A stretch of 64,000 bases of DNA, taken from the NCBI GenBank assembly GCA_964418125.1, contig CAYQKY010000019.1, positions 1 to 64,000 on the forward strand. The letters run 5' to 3'. The notes beneath the pieces are model-generated. The model worked only from the letters and a program-made list of their open reading frames with translations, was not told the origin of the DNA and made no database searches. Within the stretch, counting starts at the first letter, position 1. Each line of letters starts with the position of its first letter. This document shows, one piece after another, positions 1-9,177 of the stretch. Source of the stretch: JACJXW01 sp964418125. Its GTDB lineage: Bacteria > Bacteroidota > Bacteroidia > Chitinophagales > Saprospiraceae. Position numbers and translations under genes: made by a program.

Positions 1-23
1 GGGCTTTGCCCGTATCTGCCTAG

Positions 24-53
24 AAGCCACCGTCTTTGACGGTGGTAGTTCAC
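24..53 (+). mobile_element. possible right end of an IS200/IS605-type element (hairpin)
   Basis: A perfect 8-bp stem (CCACCGTC / GACGGTGG, 27-45) with a 3-nt loop is preceded by GAAG and followed by TAGTTCAC. This arrangement recalls the subterminal hairpin at the right ends of IS200/IS605-family elements carrying tnpB. A short open frame ending in TAG at 21-23 could be the last codons of such a gene, but too little is visible to identify it. The family assignment rests on memory of typical ends, so it is an inference. A simple transcription terminator is less likely because no T-tract follows. Confidence 0.4.
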
Positions 54-135
54 TTGGCGCCTTCCCGGCTTGTCTTTGGTTTCAAACAGACATTGCGTAG
101 TTTTGAAGGAGTAGAACGCCTAAAAAGATCTATGT

Positions 136-1197
136 ATGTACACCAAGAAAGTTTTCAAAGCCAAAGACATGGCGAAATGGACGCGTTACGAGACCGCCAG
201 CTTTCTCATCATTATTGTCGTGGTCGTCGGAACCTATGAGGTCTTTGGCCTGGGATGGCTGAAAATTCCCTGGACCCCTTTGGCTTTAATCGGCACGGCG
301 GTGGCCTTCGTGATCGGCTTTCAAAACAATTCGGCCTATGGGCGGATCTGGGAAGCCCGGAAGATATGGGGCGGCATCGTCAATACGTCCAGAACCTTTG
401 GGATGTTCGTGCAGGATATGGTATCCAATGAACATGCGGATGTGAAATTGTCCGGGGAAGAACTGCATCGTGAGGTCAAATCCCTGACCTACCGCCACAT
501 TGCCTGGATGACGGCTCTACGCCACGCCATGCGGGCGCCCAAACCCTGGGAGACGGTGATCCAGGAAAAAACCAACCGGGAATGGACAAACATCATCCGG
601 CCGCCGGAACGGAATTCTACCGTTGAGAAGGACATGCAACCCTACCTTTCGGAGGAAGACCTTGCCTATGTGATGAGTAAGAACAATAAGCAAACGGCCG
701 TTCTATACCTGCAATCTCATCACCTAAGGAAGCTGAAGGAAAGCGGCGTGGTGTGGGAATTTGCTTTCCTGCAGTTGGAGGGCGTGTTACAGGAACTGCT
801 CACCCTGCAGGGGAAATCGGAGCGGATCAAAAACTTTCCCTATCCGCGGCACTTTGCTACGCTCAACCACTACTTCATGTGGATTTTTGTCATGCTCCTG
901 CCATTGGCCCTTGTTCCTCAGTTTTCCGACATCGGAAAGGACATCAGCGAAAACTACCCCCTCATCGGGCGTTATTTCATCTGGCTATCCATCCCCTTTT
1001 ATGTGGCGGTGGCCTGGGTTTTTCACACCATGGAACGCATAGGCAGAACGGGCGAAAACCCATTCGAGGGCTCGGCGAACGACGTGCCCATTTCGACCAT
1101 TGCCAGGGGGATCGAGATCGACCTGCGGCAGAACCTGGAGGAATCGGATGCGGAGATTCCGGAGCAGTTTCCGGTGGTTTATGATACGCAGATGTAG
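136..1197 (+). CDS. bestrophin-family membrane channel
   Basis: The 353-residue protein matches the bestrophin/UPF0187 family, pentameric inner-membrane ion channels. Visible signs are an N-terminal hydrophobic helix (about residues 16-32), a second one (about 40-60), the family signature around NNSAYGRIWEARKIWGG near residues 55-75, two more hydrophobic segments at about 240-260 and 275-300, and the conserved GENPFEGSANDVP motif near 310-322. The length is close to the bacterial family norm. An ATG at 132 is out of frame; the one at 136 gives the hydrophobic N-terminus expected. It stands alone, tail to tail with the ATPase gene that follows. The ion specificity cannot be read from the sequence. 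Confidence 0.9.
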   Translation: MYTKKVFKAKDMAKWTRYETASFLIIIVVVVGTYEVFGLGWLKIPWTPLALIGTAVAFVIGFQNNSAYGRIWEARKIWGGIVNTSRTFGMFVQDMVSNEHADVKLSGEELHREVKSLTYRHIAWMTALRHAMRAPKPWETVIQEKTNREWTNIIRPPERNSTVEKDMQPYLSEEDLAYVMSKNNKQTAVLYLQSHHLRKLKESGVVWEFAFLQLEGVLQELLTLQGKSERIKNFPYPRHFATLNHYFMWIFVMLLPLALVPQFSDIGKDISENYPLIGRYFIWLSIPFYVAVAWVFHTMERIGRTGENPFEGSANDVPISTIARGIEIDLRQNLEESDAEIPEQFPVVYDTQM

Positions 1198-1242
1198 GCA
1201 AAGGCTCCTTTGCAGCTCAAAGATTGGCCTCCAAACATGCTC

Positions 1243-2685
1243 TTACCCTTCAAAAAGCGCATGCATATCCAGGCTTTGTTCTACCAAGGAGGTGCTGTAC
1301 TGATTTTCCGTCAGGCCAAAAGTAGTGATCATCGTCAGGAAAAGCGTTTTTCGGGCTTTGGTGCTTTGCCGAAACGCGAATAGTTTATTTCTCAGTTCGG
1401 CAGCATATTTTTTATCAATGGTAAAAGGATGCTGTGAAAATTTGATCTCGCACACATTGATCACATTATCCGCCCGGTCGATCAGCAGATCGATCTGGGC
1501 GCCGGTTCCATCGGGCTCTGTTTTGCCGCTCCAGGCCGCTTCTTCCGTGTAAACACCGCTGATGCCCAGGGCTTTTTTGATCTGCTCCGTATGGGCAAGG
1601 CATAACCGCTCGAAGGCAAAGCCGCTCCAGCTTTTCCAGGAAGGCGTTTCCGACTTTTTCACCCATGCGCCTTTGCCCCTGATGCGCGTATTGTCGATAA
1701 ACTTCAAATAAAAAGCGGAATAGGGGTCGGCCAGTTTGTAGATTGCCAGTTTGGTGTTTTTCCCGATCGGGAGATAGCGCAGGATAAAGCCCGATTCTTC
1801 CAGGCTGTCCAAAATGCGGGTCGTCGTCCCGCCGGAAGAAAGGCCACATTCCTTAATGATCTCATTGCGGGTAAGCCCCATGGGTTTGCTCGCTAGCGCT
1901 TTGATGATACGGATATACCTTTGCGGTTTAGAATAGAGGGCTTCGTAGAGGTTTTTGAACTCATCGAAAAGCAGCCCATCCTTGGTAAAACAGGCCTCAT
2001 CGATGACCTGCGTGGCGCTTTGGCCTTTCCTGATCTCTTTCAGGTAGTGAGGAATGCCTCCCATTACCATGTACAACTGCAGAATAGAATATCGGTCCAG
2101 TTTGATGTTCCGGCTTTGAAGAAAACTTTCCGTTTCCCGCAGATTGAAAGGCAGGAGCCGGATCCTTTTGGTTATGCGGTTGTGTAGCCCCCCTCTGCTT
2201 TTGACTACATTAGAGATCATCCAGGACGCTGCCGAACCACACACCAACAGGATGATGTCGTTCCTTTTAGAAGCCCAGCTGTTCCAGAAGTTTTCCAGCG
2301 CCGGCAGAAAATCGGACTTACCGGTCGCCAGCCAGGGCAGTTCGTCAATGAATACGACCAACTTCCCTTTTCGTTTGAGAGACTCCAGATACTCCTGCAA
2401 TACAGCAAAGGCCTGCAGCCAGGACCTCGGCGGCGTAAGCAGCTTTGCCGGCCCCCGAAGGCGGGCGTTGAGCAAGTTGGTGAAATTTTCCAGCTGCAGT
2501 TCCTTGCTCACTTTGTTGAGCCCGGTGATCTCAAAGGCAATCTCGTCTTTGTACACGTTTTGCACCAGAAAGGTTTTGCCGACCCGCCTGCGGCCGTAAA
2601 GCGCAACGAACTCCGATTCTTTGGATTGGAGCAGTTCCCGGAGTAGTTTCCGCTCTTTTTCGCGGCCGGTGAATACCATATTCAT
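1243..2685 (-). CDS. archaeal-type AAA ATPase with DUF234 nuclease-like C-terminus
   Basis: This is a 480-residue member of the ATPase/DUF234 family. The Walker A loop is GRRRVGKTF (about residues 31-39), Walker B is VVFIDELPW, and a sensor-like CGSAASW follows. A winged-helix segment sits near residues 275-330 (LTRNEIIKECGLSSGGTTTR). The C-terminal third has the PD-(D/E)XK-like pattern QIDLLIDR...CEIKF. In the family this pairs an ATPase with a possible nuclease fold; the physiological role is poorly understood and no target can be given here. A second in-frame ATG lies two codons in (2679). An AT-rich upstream region carries a repeated TTTTGGCTA element that may be an operator. Confidence 0.88.
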   Translation of the reverse strand: MNMVFTGREKERKLLRELLQSKESEFVALYGRRRVGKTFLVQNVYKDEIAFEITGLNKVSKELQLENFTNLLNARLRGPAKLLTPPRSWLQAFAVLQEYLESLKRKGKLVVFIDELPWLATGKSDFLPALENFWNSWASKRNDIILLVCGSAASWMISNVVKSRGGLHNRITKRIRLLPFNLRETESFLQSRNIKLDRYSILQLYMVMGGIPHYLKEIRKGQSATQVIDEACFTKDGLLFDEFKNLYEALYSKPQRYIRIIKALASKPMGLTRNEIIKECGLSSGGTTTRILDSLEESGFILRYLPIGKNTKLAIYKLADPYSAFYLKFIDNTRIRGKGAWVKKSETPSWKSWSGFAFERLCLAHTEQIKKALGISGVYTEEAAWSGKTEPDGTGAQIDLLIDRADNVINVCEIKFSQHPFTIDKKYAAELRNKLFAFRQSTKARKTLFLTMITTFGLTENQYSTSLVEQSLDMHALFEG

Positions 2686-2733
2686 AGTACTAGAGATAAG
2701 ATTTAAGCATCCAAATATACAAAATTTTATCTA

Positions 2734-2797
2734 TTTTGGCTATTTATAGATTTTGTAATTAGCCAAAACTTATTTAGAATAATAAATTTGGCTATTA
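2734..2797. promoter_or_regulatory. repeated TTTTGGCTA half-sites, candidate operator
   Basis: TTTTGGCTA at 2734-2742 and its inverted copy TAGCCAAAA at 2760-2768 form an inverted repeat. A third direct copy (AATTTGGCTATTA) lies at 2785-2797. The region is AT-rich and sits between two divergent genes, immediately upstream of the ATPase gene. The layout fits a binding site for a dimeric regulator, possibly the winged helix of the ATPase itself. That role is inference. Confidence 0.35.
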
Positions 2798-2814
2798 TAG
2801 GGGTTGGTTAAGAT

Positions 2815-2842
2815 GAAAGGCGTTTTCGAAGCGCCTTTCTTT
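2815..2842 (+). terminator. hairpin with short T-rich tail
   Basis: GAAAGGCG and CGCCTTTC form an 8-bp stem around a TTTTCGAAG loop, followed by TTTA. It lies between divergent genes, so it does not obviously end either. It could end a short leader transcript or affect expression of the glycosylase gene downstream. A 32-codon open frame starts at 2813 and overlaps the next ATG (2911) by one base, but nothing supports its translation. Confidence 0.3.
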
Positions 2843-2940
2843 AGGGGGGACCCAGATGAAGATCTATTTACAGGGGGTATTTGTAGCCTGTCGAGGTTTG
2901 ATTATCTTTAATGTTTCTTTCTGAAGCTCAAACTGCACTC

Positions 2941-4143
2941 ATGCACCGCATCAGCCTTCAGGACGCCCGCGCCCTGGCCATCCACAGCCAGGGGCTTACC
3001 AACGGCCGAACCTATAAGGGCAGGGAGGGCGCATTGCAAGCGATAGAACAGATCGGCTACGCCCAGATCGATACCCTCTCCGTCGTTAACCGGGCCCACC
3101 ACCACGTACTCTGGAGCCGGGTGGCCGGCTATCAGCCCCATCACCTGCATAAGTTGGTAAAAGACAAAACAGTCTTTGAATACTGGGCCCACGCCGCCGC
3201 CTACCTGCCCATGCGCGATTACCGCTTCACCATCCCCCGGCAGGAAGAAGTCCGGGCAAGCGACGGCATGTGGCATCGGCGGAACCCGCGGTTGATCAGT
3301 TATGCGCTGGACAGGGTACGGGCAGAGGGCCCGCTGATGTCGCGGGATTTTGCCAAAGGAGATGGCCGGCTCTATTTCGGCAATAACAAGGAGGGGTGGT
3401 CCGCTTCGGCCATCAGCCACACCCTCTTTCAGCTTTTTATGGAAGGCGAACTGATGGTGGTGGGGCGCAAAGGTTTCCAGAAAATTTACGGCCTCACCGA
3501 GCGGGCGCTCCCTTCTGGTGTGGATACGCGCCGCCCCACGCGCGAAGAATACATCCATTATCTTATCGAACGGGACATCCGTGCTCACGGCCTGGCCAAG
3601 GCATCCGAGATCGGTTACCTCATCAAAAATTCTGCCGCCGACATCAATCGCGAACTGGCAACTATGGTGGAAGCGGGAGAGCTCATTGAACTGGCAGTAG
3701 CAGGACAGCCCCAGTCCTACTACGCTTTTCCTTCAGCCCTGGAAATTCTGGGCGCCATCTCCCGTGAGCGCCGCATCCGCATCCTTTCTCCTTTCGACAA
3801 CCTCATCATCCAGCGCAAACGCCTGGAGGAACTGTTCGGTTTTTCCTACACCCTGGAATGCTACGTACCCAAAGAAAAACGCAAAGTGGGCTACTTCAGC
3901 CTGCCGTTACTGCGCGGCACGGCCTTCGTCGGGCAGATCGACCTGAAAGCGGACCGAAAAACCAAAGTGATGCGGATCAAAAACCTGGTGTGGGAAAAGG
4001 GGGAGGCCGAAAAAGAATACCTTTGGGTCAGCCTGGCCAGAAGCCTGCGGGAGTTTGCCGCTTTCAACGATTGTGAACACATCGAGGTAGAGGCGAGCAT
4101 GCCGGATCGGAACAAACGCATTTTAGAAGGGGACACGAAGTGA
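2941..4143 (+). CDS. AlkZ-like winged-helix DNA glycosylase (YcaQ/HTH_42 family)
   Basis: About 400 residues resembling the YcaQ/AlkZ family, three tandem winged-helix domains that excise alkylated or crosslinked bases in characterised members. Family-like segments are the N-terminal ISLQDARALAIHSQGL, the QIGYAQIDTLSVVNRAHHH stretch around residues 40-60 that contains the catalytic QxD-type motif (here QID), the EYWAHAAAYLP segment, and ILSPFDNLIIQRKRLEELF near residue 285. Start at 2941 puts the first family motif at the very N-terminus; an ATG ten codons upstream (2911) is possible. It is followed after 54 bases by a secreted protein gene of no obvious relation. Confidence 0.87.
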   Translation: MHRISLQDARALAIHSQGLTNGRTYKGREGALQAIEQIGYAQIDTLSVVNRAHHHVLWSRVAGYQPHHLHKLVKDKTVFEYWAHAAAYLPMRDYRFTIPRQEEVRASDGMWHRRNPRLISYALDRVRAEGPLMSRDFAKGDGRLYFGNNKEGWSASAISHTLFQLFMEGELMVVGRKGFQKIYGLTERALPSGVDTRRPTREEYIHYLIERDIRAHGLAKASEIGYLIKNSAADINRELATMVEAGELIELAVAGQPQSYYAFPSALEILGAISRERRIRILSPFDNLIIQRKRLEELFGFSYTLECYVPKEKRKVGYFSLPLLRGTAFVGQIDLKADRKTKVMRIKNLVWEKGEAEKEYLWVSLARSLREFAAFNDCEHIEVEASMPDRNKRILEGDTK

Positions 4144-4197
4144 ATGTGCAATGCAGTGCCGTCGTTCAAACCTGCCGTTTTCCCAAAAATGTATGCC

Positions 4198-6330
4198 ATG
4201 CGATATTTGCCATATTTTCTGATGTTTCTTTTTCTGGTTCCCTGTATGGAGGGCCGTGCCCAGATCTCCCCTCAGCAACTGTTCAGTGACATCCGTTTGC
4301 GGATAGACACCAGTGTGTATTCCTGGAAGGAAAACCAGATCGAGGTGGCGGATGCGCGGTATTTGTGGTTCGAATACCAGCAGGATGATCCGGTGGTGGA
4401 GCTCCAGGTATTCCCGAAATACTGGGGGCTGGAGGGGATAAGCCTGGCGCCTGCCGACGGATACGAGCCATTAGATACCTTCCGGCTGGTGAATGGGGAA
4501 TATTACCGGGCTAAACTACATCTGCGCAATATCACACAAACGGAGTTCCTCACTCTTACCATTCAGGCCCGCCTGCGGTACCAGGAGGCCCTTTACAATT
4601 ATGAACTGCGGCTCTTCCCGGTCACCAAAACCCAGGCTTATCTGCCAGACGGGCCGGAAGAGCTCTTCATCGGGGAAGAAAAGGTGATCCCGCTGGAGTC
4701 GAATAACCCCCAGAATATAAAAGTACCGGAAAACTGGACCAGCGGCCTGCCCGTCAATTACCGGTTCAGCCGAAAAGACGGGCGGATAGGGTTGCACCTG
4801 TTGCCCAATGAGGTGGGAACACAGGTGGTTTCCTTTTCCCTGTCTTTGCGCAAGCCCTTCCTGAACGAAAAAGGGCAACCGGTTTACCAGGCGCCCACCG
4901 TTACCGATACCTTTGTGGTCAAACCCGCCAAGCTGGCCTTTCTCGGTATTGACCGGCGGGAAGTCAGTTATGATCAGAGCGCCGCCCGGGAAGAGGTGGA
5001 AATTGAACTGAAGTACCACCCCATGCTGGAAATGCGCAAGACCTACCGCCTGGAAGCCCGCGAAGAGCCCGGCGGCGCCCTGATAGCGGAGATATTCACC
5101 CGGAACGTGCTGGGCAATGGCCGGGTGCTCTGCTGGCTACGGATCTATGCCTACCACCGCCGCTCCGACGGCAACCTCTACATCAAGGATGGCGATAAGG
5201 CTGTCTTTATTACCAACTTCGATATCATTCCCCGAACAGAAGTGCAGAAGGTGAGCCTGCGCCGGGAAGGGCAGGACTGGCAGGAAAGCCACCATGTATT
5301 TCCCGGAGAGCGGATCGAGGTCAAGGTCGAAGGGCTGAGCCTGCACCGCGCCGACCTCCGCTTTGACGGCCTGGTGCAGGTACAGAAGGATAGCGTGGTA
5401 AGCAGTGACCGCGAGATGGCCTTCAGCGGGGTGGCGCCTGTCAATATCGGCCAGAAGAATATCCGCATATATAATGGTACTGAGCAGGTGGGCCCTGTCC
5501 TTCGGGTAAAGGAGTACGAACGCCCCCGCCCTTTTGATTTCGTCAGCCTTCGCTATGCGAATGATTCCGTCCTTTTGAAAGATGCCGAATTTCTTATCTT
5601 CTTCGAAGGCACCTTAAATGACATTACCATCCAGTTCCACAATAACCGGATCGACCAGGGGCGCCTGCACGGACAGCAGGAACTGGAGATTGACATTCAG
5701 GTGCTGGAAAAAGGGAAAAACCTGCTGGACCAGAGGGAAATCCGCAACCTCGTGGCCTGCCCCGGGCCGGCTTCTCCCCGATTCGCTTCCTATCCTGAAG
5801 AGGGCTGCCGGCAAACGGACATCCGGGTCAATGAATACCTGAGAAAGAAAACCTTTGAACTTGACCCCTGGACCACCATCCGCCTGACCGTGCGCCATAA
5901 ACCGGAAAAATACGGCAGGGCCGCCCTGTCCAAAACTGTGGAATTCGTGCTTTTCCGGAAGTCTTCCTTCGACATCGATGTTTCCTTCCCCGCCGGCCTG
6001 GTCGTGAAAAAACTAAGAGAGCCCGGCTTTGGCAACCTCGGGGGGATCAGCATGGCCATGATCGCCCAGTTCAGTTTTTACCGGGAGAAAAATATCGCCA
6101 AAGAAAAACCTTATAAATTCGGTTTCGGTTTTCTGGCCTTTGACGCCTTCAACTTCAGCGACAGCAATGATAACCGGGATGTTGGTATCGTCGGGCTGGC
6201 CAGCCTCTATCCCATACCGACTAAGGAACGCAGCCGCCTGTCCTTCCCCCTGTACGCCGGTGGCGGTTACTTCCTTTCGGAATCGAAGTGGTTCTTGCTC
6301 TTTGGGCCGGGGATACGGGTGCGGTTGTAA
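4198..6330 (+). CDS. large secreted protein of unknown function
   Basis: The protein of about 710 residues begins with a clear signal peptide (MRYLPYFLMFLFLVPCMEGRAQ). The start at 4198 was chosen because upstream in-frame ATGs (4144, 4189) add a hydrophilic stretch ahead of that signal. The rest is rich in alternating beta-type segments with no recognised catalytic motif. The last roughly 90 residues are aromatic and Gly-rich (GFGFLAFDAFNF...LYAGGGYFL) and end in IRVRL, which looks like outer-membrane beta strands. It may be a periplasmic or outer-membrane protein with Ig-like repeats. I do not recognise the family. Confidence 0.75.
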   Translation: MRYLPYFLMFLFLVPCMEGRAQISPQQLFSDIRLRIDTSVYSWKENQIEVADARYLWFEYQQDDPVVELQVFPKYWGLEGISLAPADGYEPLDTFRLVNGEYYRAKLHLRNITQTEFLTLTIQARLRYQEALYNYELRLFPVTKTQAYLPDGPEELFIGEEKVIPLESNNPQNIKVPENWTSGLPVNYRFSRKDGRIGLHLLPNEVGTQVVSFSLSLRKPFLNEKGQPVYQAPTVTDTFVVKPAKLAFLGIDRREVSYDQSAAREEVEIELKYHPMLEMRKTYRLEAREEPGGALIAEIFTRNVLGNGRVLCWLRIYAYHRRSDGNLYIKDGDKAVFITNFDIIPRTEVQKVSLRREGQDWQESHHVFPGERIEVKVEGLSLHRADLRFDGLVQVQKDSVVSSDREMAFSGVAPVNIGQKNIRIYNGTEQVGPVLRVKEYERPRPFDFVSLRYANDSVLLKDAEFLIFFEGTLNDITIQFHNNRIDQGRLHGQQELEIDIQVLEKGKNLLDQREIRNLVACPGPASPRFASYPEEGCRQTDIRVNEYLRKKTFELDPWTTIRLTVRHKPEKYGRAALSKTVEFVLFRKSSFDIDVSFPAGLVVKKLREPGFGNLGGISMAMIAQFSFYREKNIAKEKPYKFGFGFLAFDAFNFSDSNDNRDVGIVGLASLYPIPTKERSRLSFPLYAGGGYFLSESKWFLLFGPGIRVRL

Positions 6331-6347
6331 AGGGGGGGGGCGATGCC

Positions 6348-6440
6348 CGGGATTCGATATTCGGGATTCGGTGTTCGGCGGCTGTGCGGCAAACCGGCCC
6401 GCGAACTGCGAACTGCGAACTGCGAACTGCGAATCCCGAA
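6348..6440. repeat. short tandem and inverted repeat patch (GGATTCGG / GCGAACT)
   Basis: In the 358-base gap between two genes, units of the form GATTCGG (6351-6378) are followed by tandem GCGAACT units (6411-6440). The two sets are partly complementary, so the transcript could fold. A related CCCGAATCCCGAAC patch occurs at 28305-28408. The remainder of the gap is AT-rich with a long T run near 6478 and no gene I can support. Confidence 0.7.
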
Positions 6441-6688
6441 CTGCTTTCTGAATACCAGCAACTCTTCTGAAAAAATTATTTTTTTTCACATCTATTCGAA
6501 ACCCTGCCCCATTGATTCCGTAAACAAGAGCAGCACGGGGAAAAAGTTGTAGAAATAACAACCGGCCGGCACTAGTGCGGCTAGGCCGAAATAACAGGCG
6601 ATTTCGTGACCCCTTAATGTCCTGGTTCACAGTAGCCTGAATTTACCCGTAATTCGTTTCGCTTTCACTGGCGATAATTCTATGAACG

Positions 6689-8017
6689 ATGATGAAACAC
6701 TTGTTACTACTAACGTTTGTGGCCCTTCTGGCCGCATCCTGTTCCAGTGATGAGCTCCCCGACCCCCTCGACATCCAATTGGAAAACAGGCTGCAACAAT
6801 TGTCTCCCGGCGGAGACATCCGCCATTTCATCCTGCCTGAAAGTGATGACCTCGCCGCTATTCCCCAGGGAATTGGCAATCCTCTCACTGCGGAAAAAGT
6901 GGAACTGGGTAAGTTGCTGTTCTACGAGACCGGCCTGGCTGCCGATGCCGTTTACGAGGAAGGCAAAGGCACGTATTCATGCGCTACCTGCCATCTGCCC
7001 AGCGCCGGCTTCATGCCGGGAAGAGGGCAAGGCATCGCCGACGGAGGCGTAGGTTTCGGTTCTAACGGCGAGGCCCGCGGCATGATGAACAATTACGAAG
7101 AAAACGAGCTCGACGTACAGGGCGCGCGCCCGCTGAGCCTGCTCAATGTGGCGTTTGTGACCAATACCACCTGGAGCGGAAAATTCGGCGCCCGCTTCGC
7201 CAATAAAGATACCCAAGAATTCTGGAAGGAAGATACGGAGGTCAACCACCTGGGCCTGGATGGCCTGGAGGCCCAAAATATAGAAGGAACGAAGATCCAC
7301 CGCATGCGCATTACGCGGGAATGGCTGGATACTCTGGGGTACCTGCCGCTGTATGACGCCGCCTTCCCCGATTTCCCGGAAGAGGAGCGCTACAACCGCC
7401 TGACTACAAGCTTCGCCCTGTCGGCCTATCTGCGCACCCTTTTACCCAACGAAGCGCCCTTTCAGCTCTGGCTCCAGGGGGAGAAAGATGCCCTGGACGC
7501 TGCGGAAAAACGCGGAGCCATGCTCTTCTTTTCCAAAGCCGGCTGTTATCGTTGCCACAAGGGAGGCGCCCTCAACTCAGTGGAGTTCCACGCCATCGGC
7601 GTGCGCGACCTCTACGAGACGGGCGGCTTCAATACCGGGCCGGATGATATACGCAACTTCGGCCGCGGCGGCTTCACCGGCCGGCAGGAAGACCTGTATA
7701 AGTTCAAAGTGCCCAATATCTATAATATGAAGGATTCGCCCTTCTACTTTCACGGGAGCAGCCACCACAGCCTGCGGTCGGTAGTGGAGTACTTCAACCG
7801 GGGGATTCCCGACAACCCAAGAGTGCCGGAGGAGAACATTTCTCCCTTCTTCCACCCCCTCAACCTGACGGATCAGGAGGTGGACGACCTGGTGGAGTTC
7901 CTCGCCCACGGCCTCTACGACCCGAACCTGGAACGCTACGTGCCGGAGGAAGTGCTGTCGGGCAACTGTTTTCCGAATAACGATCCGCTTTCCCGCGCCC
8001 ATCTGGGGTGCGAGTGA
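6689..8017 (+). CDS. di-heme cytochrome c peroxidase (CCP/MauG family) lipoprotein
   Basis: A 442-residue protein with a lipoprotein signal (LLAASC lipobox, Cys near residue 18) and two c-type heme motifs, CATCH at residues 98-102 and CYRCH at 286-290. This arrangement is typical of bacterial di-heme cytochrome c peroxidases and MauG relatives, which reduce peroxide or carry out long-range oxidations in the periplasm. Further family-like stretches are KVELGKLLFYET near residue 70, GARPLSLLNVAF near 148, and YNMKDSPFYFHGSSHHSL near 350. The exact substrate is not predictable. It is followed by a strong terminator, so it is probably monocistronic. Confidence 0.92.
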   Translation: MMKHLLLLTFVALLAASCSSDELPDPLDIQLENRLQQLSPGGDIRHFILPESDDLAAIPQGIGNPLTAEKVELGKLLFYETGLAADAVYEEGKGTYSCATCHLPSAGFMPGRGQGIADGGVGFGSNGEARGMMNNYEENELDVQGARPLSLLNVAFVTNTTWSGKFGARFANKDTQEFWKEDTEVNHLGLDGLEAQNIEGTKIHRMRITREWLDTLGYLPLYDAAFPDFPEEERYNRLTTSFALSAYLRTLLPNEAPFQLWLQGEKDALDAAEKRGAMLFFSKAGCYRCHKGGALNSVEFHAIGVRDLYETGGFNTGPDDIRNFGRGGFTGRQEDLYKFKVPNIYNMKDSPFYFHGSSHHSLRSVVEYFNRGIPDNPRVPEENISPFFHPLNLTDQEVDDLVEFLAHGLYDPNLERYVPEEVLSGNCFPNNDPLSRAHLGCE

Positions 8018-8138
8018 GGAGCCGGCGGCTCGCGGTTCGCTGTTCGGAGTTCGCAAAATAATAGCAACTATCAGTAATACCCATTTTTTTTGACGTCATT
8101 CGATAATCGAGTTTTTTTTGGGATAATAGCACCTTTGG

Positions 8139-8168
8139 GCGCCCCGCTTCGGCGGGGCGCTTTTTTTT
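8139..8168 (+). terminator. intrinsic terminator after the peroxidase gene
   Basis: A perfect 9-bp GC stem (GCGCCCCGC / GCGGGGCGC) with a TTCG tetraloop is followed by eight T residues. It lies about 120 bases after the peroxidase stop codon and before the SDR gene. Confidence 0.9.
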
Positions 8169-8282
8169 CGGACGGGCTACATTTATGTGGCCCGTAACAA
8201 GAAGGAGGGGTACATGCCAACATTCACCCCTGCGATCGTGTTCTGAGAACTGTATCTCCTGCTCACCAAAAAACACTCATCC

Positions 8283-9053
8283 ATGAACCACTGGACCCTC
8301 CAGGGCAAAACCGCCATCGTCACCGGCGCCAGCAAAGGCATCGGCAAAGCCACTACCGAAGAACTGCTCCGCCACGGGGCCGAAGTGCTCTTTCTGGCCC
8401 GTTCCGAGGATCTGATCCGGGAAGCGGAGGCGGAGTTTAAGGCCAAAGGCTGGAGCGCTCATGGCATGGTGGCCGACATCGGCGAGGAAAAAGAGCGCAT
8501 AGCTATAAAGGAAAAAGCGGAGGCCCTCTGGGGGCGGCTGGATATCCTGGTCAACAACGTAGGAACCAACGTCCGCAAATCCACGCTGGAAACCACCTTC
8601 GAAGACTGGCAGCACGTCATGGACATCAATGCAGGCGCCGCCTTTGACCTGTGCCGCCGCCTGCACCCCCTGCTGAAGAAAGACGGTGGCGGTAGCATCA
8701 TCAACGTAGGCTCCATTGCCGCCATAACGGGGATGATGTGGACGACGGGCATCTACGCCATGTCGAAAGCCGCTTTGAACCGCATGACGAAATACCTGGC
8801 CGTTGAATGGGGCCCCGACGGCATCCGCGTCAATTCGGTCAACCCCTGGTTCATCAACACCGCCCGGGTGAAGCGCGTGACGGAAAACCCGGAAAAGTTA
8901 CAGCAGGTCGACCGGGCCACCCCCCTGGGCAGGATCGGGGAACCCGAAGAAGTCGCCCGGGTGATCGCCTTTCTGGCCATGCCGGCAGCCTCCTACCTGA
9001 CGGGACTGGAAATGCCGGTGGATGGAGGGTTCTCGCAGGTGGGGATCTTGTAG
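8283..9053 (+). CDS. short-chain dehydrogenase/reductase (SDR)
   Basis: A 256-residue classical SDR. The NAD(P)-binding glycine motif is TGASKGIG (about residues 13-20), the NNVGT structural motif is near 90, and the active-site Tyr and Lys appear in YAMSK near 158-162 with the catalytic Ser in the preceding NVGSIAAITG stretch. The C-terminal GRIGEPEEVARVIAFLAMPAASYLTG and VDGGFS segments are typical. Overall it resembles the tropinone-reductase-like group, but the substrate is not readable from sequence. It appears to be a single-gene unit. Confidence 0.92.
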   Translation: MNHWTLQGKTAIVTGASKGIGKATTEELLRHGAEVLFLARSEDLIREAEAEFKAKGWSAHGMVADIGEEKERIAIKEKAEALWGRLDILVNNVGTNVRKSTLETTFEDWQHVMDINAGAAFDLCRRLHPLLKKDGGGSIINVGSIAAITGMMWTTGIYAMSKAALNRMTKYLAVEWGPDGIRVNSVNPWFINTARVKRVTENPEKLQQVDRATPLGRIGEPEEVARVIAFLAMPAASYLTGLEMPVDGGFSQVGIL

Positions 9054-9054
9054 G

Positions 9055-9090
9055 GTGTATCCGTGTACTCGTGTATCCGTGTATTCGTGT
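9055..9090. repeat. GTGTATCC / GTGTATTC tandem patch
   Basis: Four or five degenerate copies of GTGTAYYC follow directly after the SDR stop codon. This is one of several short tandem patches in the intergenic regions of this window. Confidence 0.6.
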
Positions 9091-9177
9091 AAGTACCTGG
9101 ACAGAAATGTTGAGACATAGAAACGTGGCTAAGCCCCCGGATATTCAGTCATTCACTCATTCATTAATTCACCCCAT

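Noticed and set aside
2813..2911. 32-codon frame ending at the 2911 ATG
   Set aside because: It contains a terminator-like hairpin and no conserved feature; the preferred glycosylase start is 2941.
8175..8200. GGGCTACAT / ATGTGGCCC near-palindrome before the SDR gene
   Set aside because: One mismatch and a single occurrence; not enough to call an operator.
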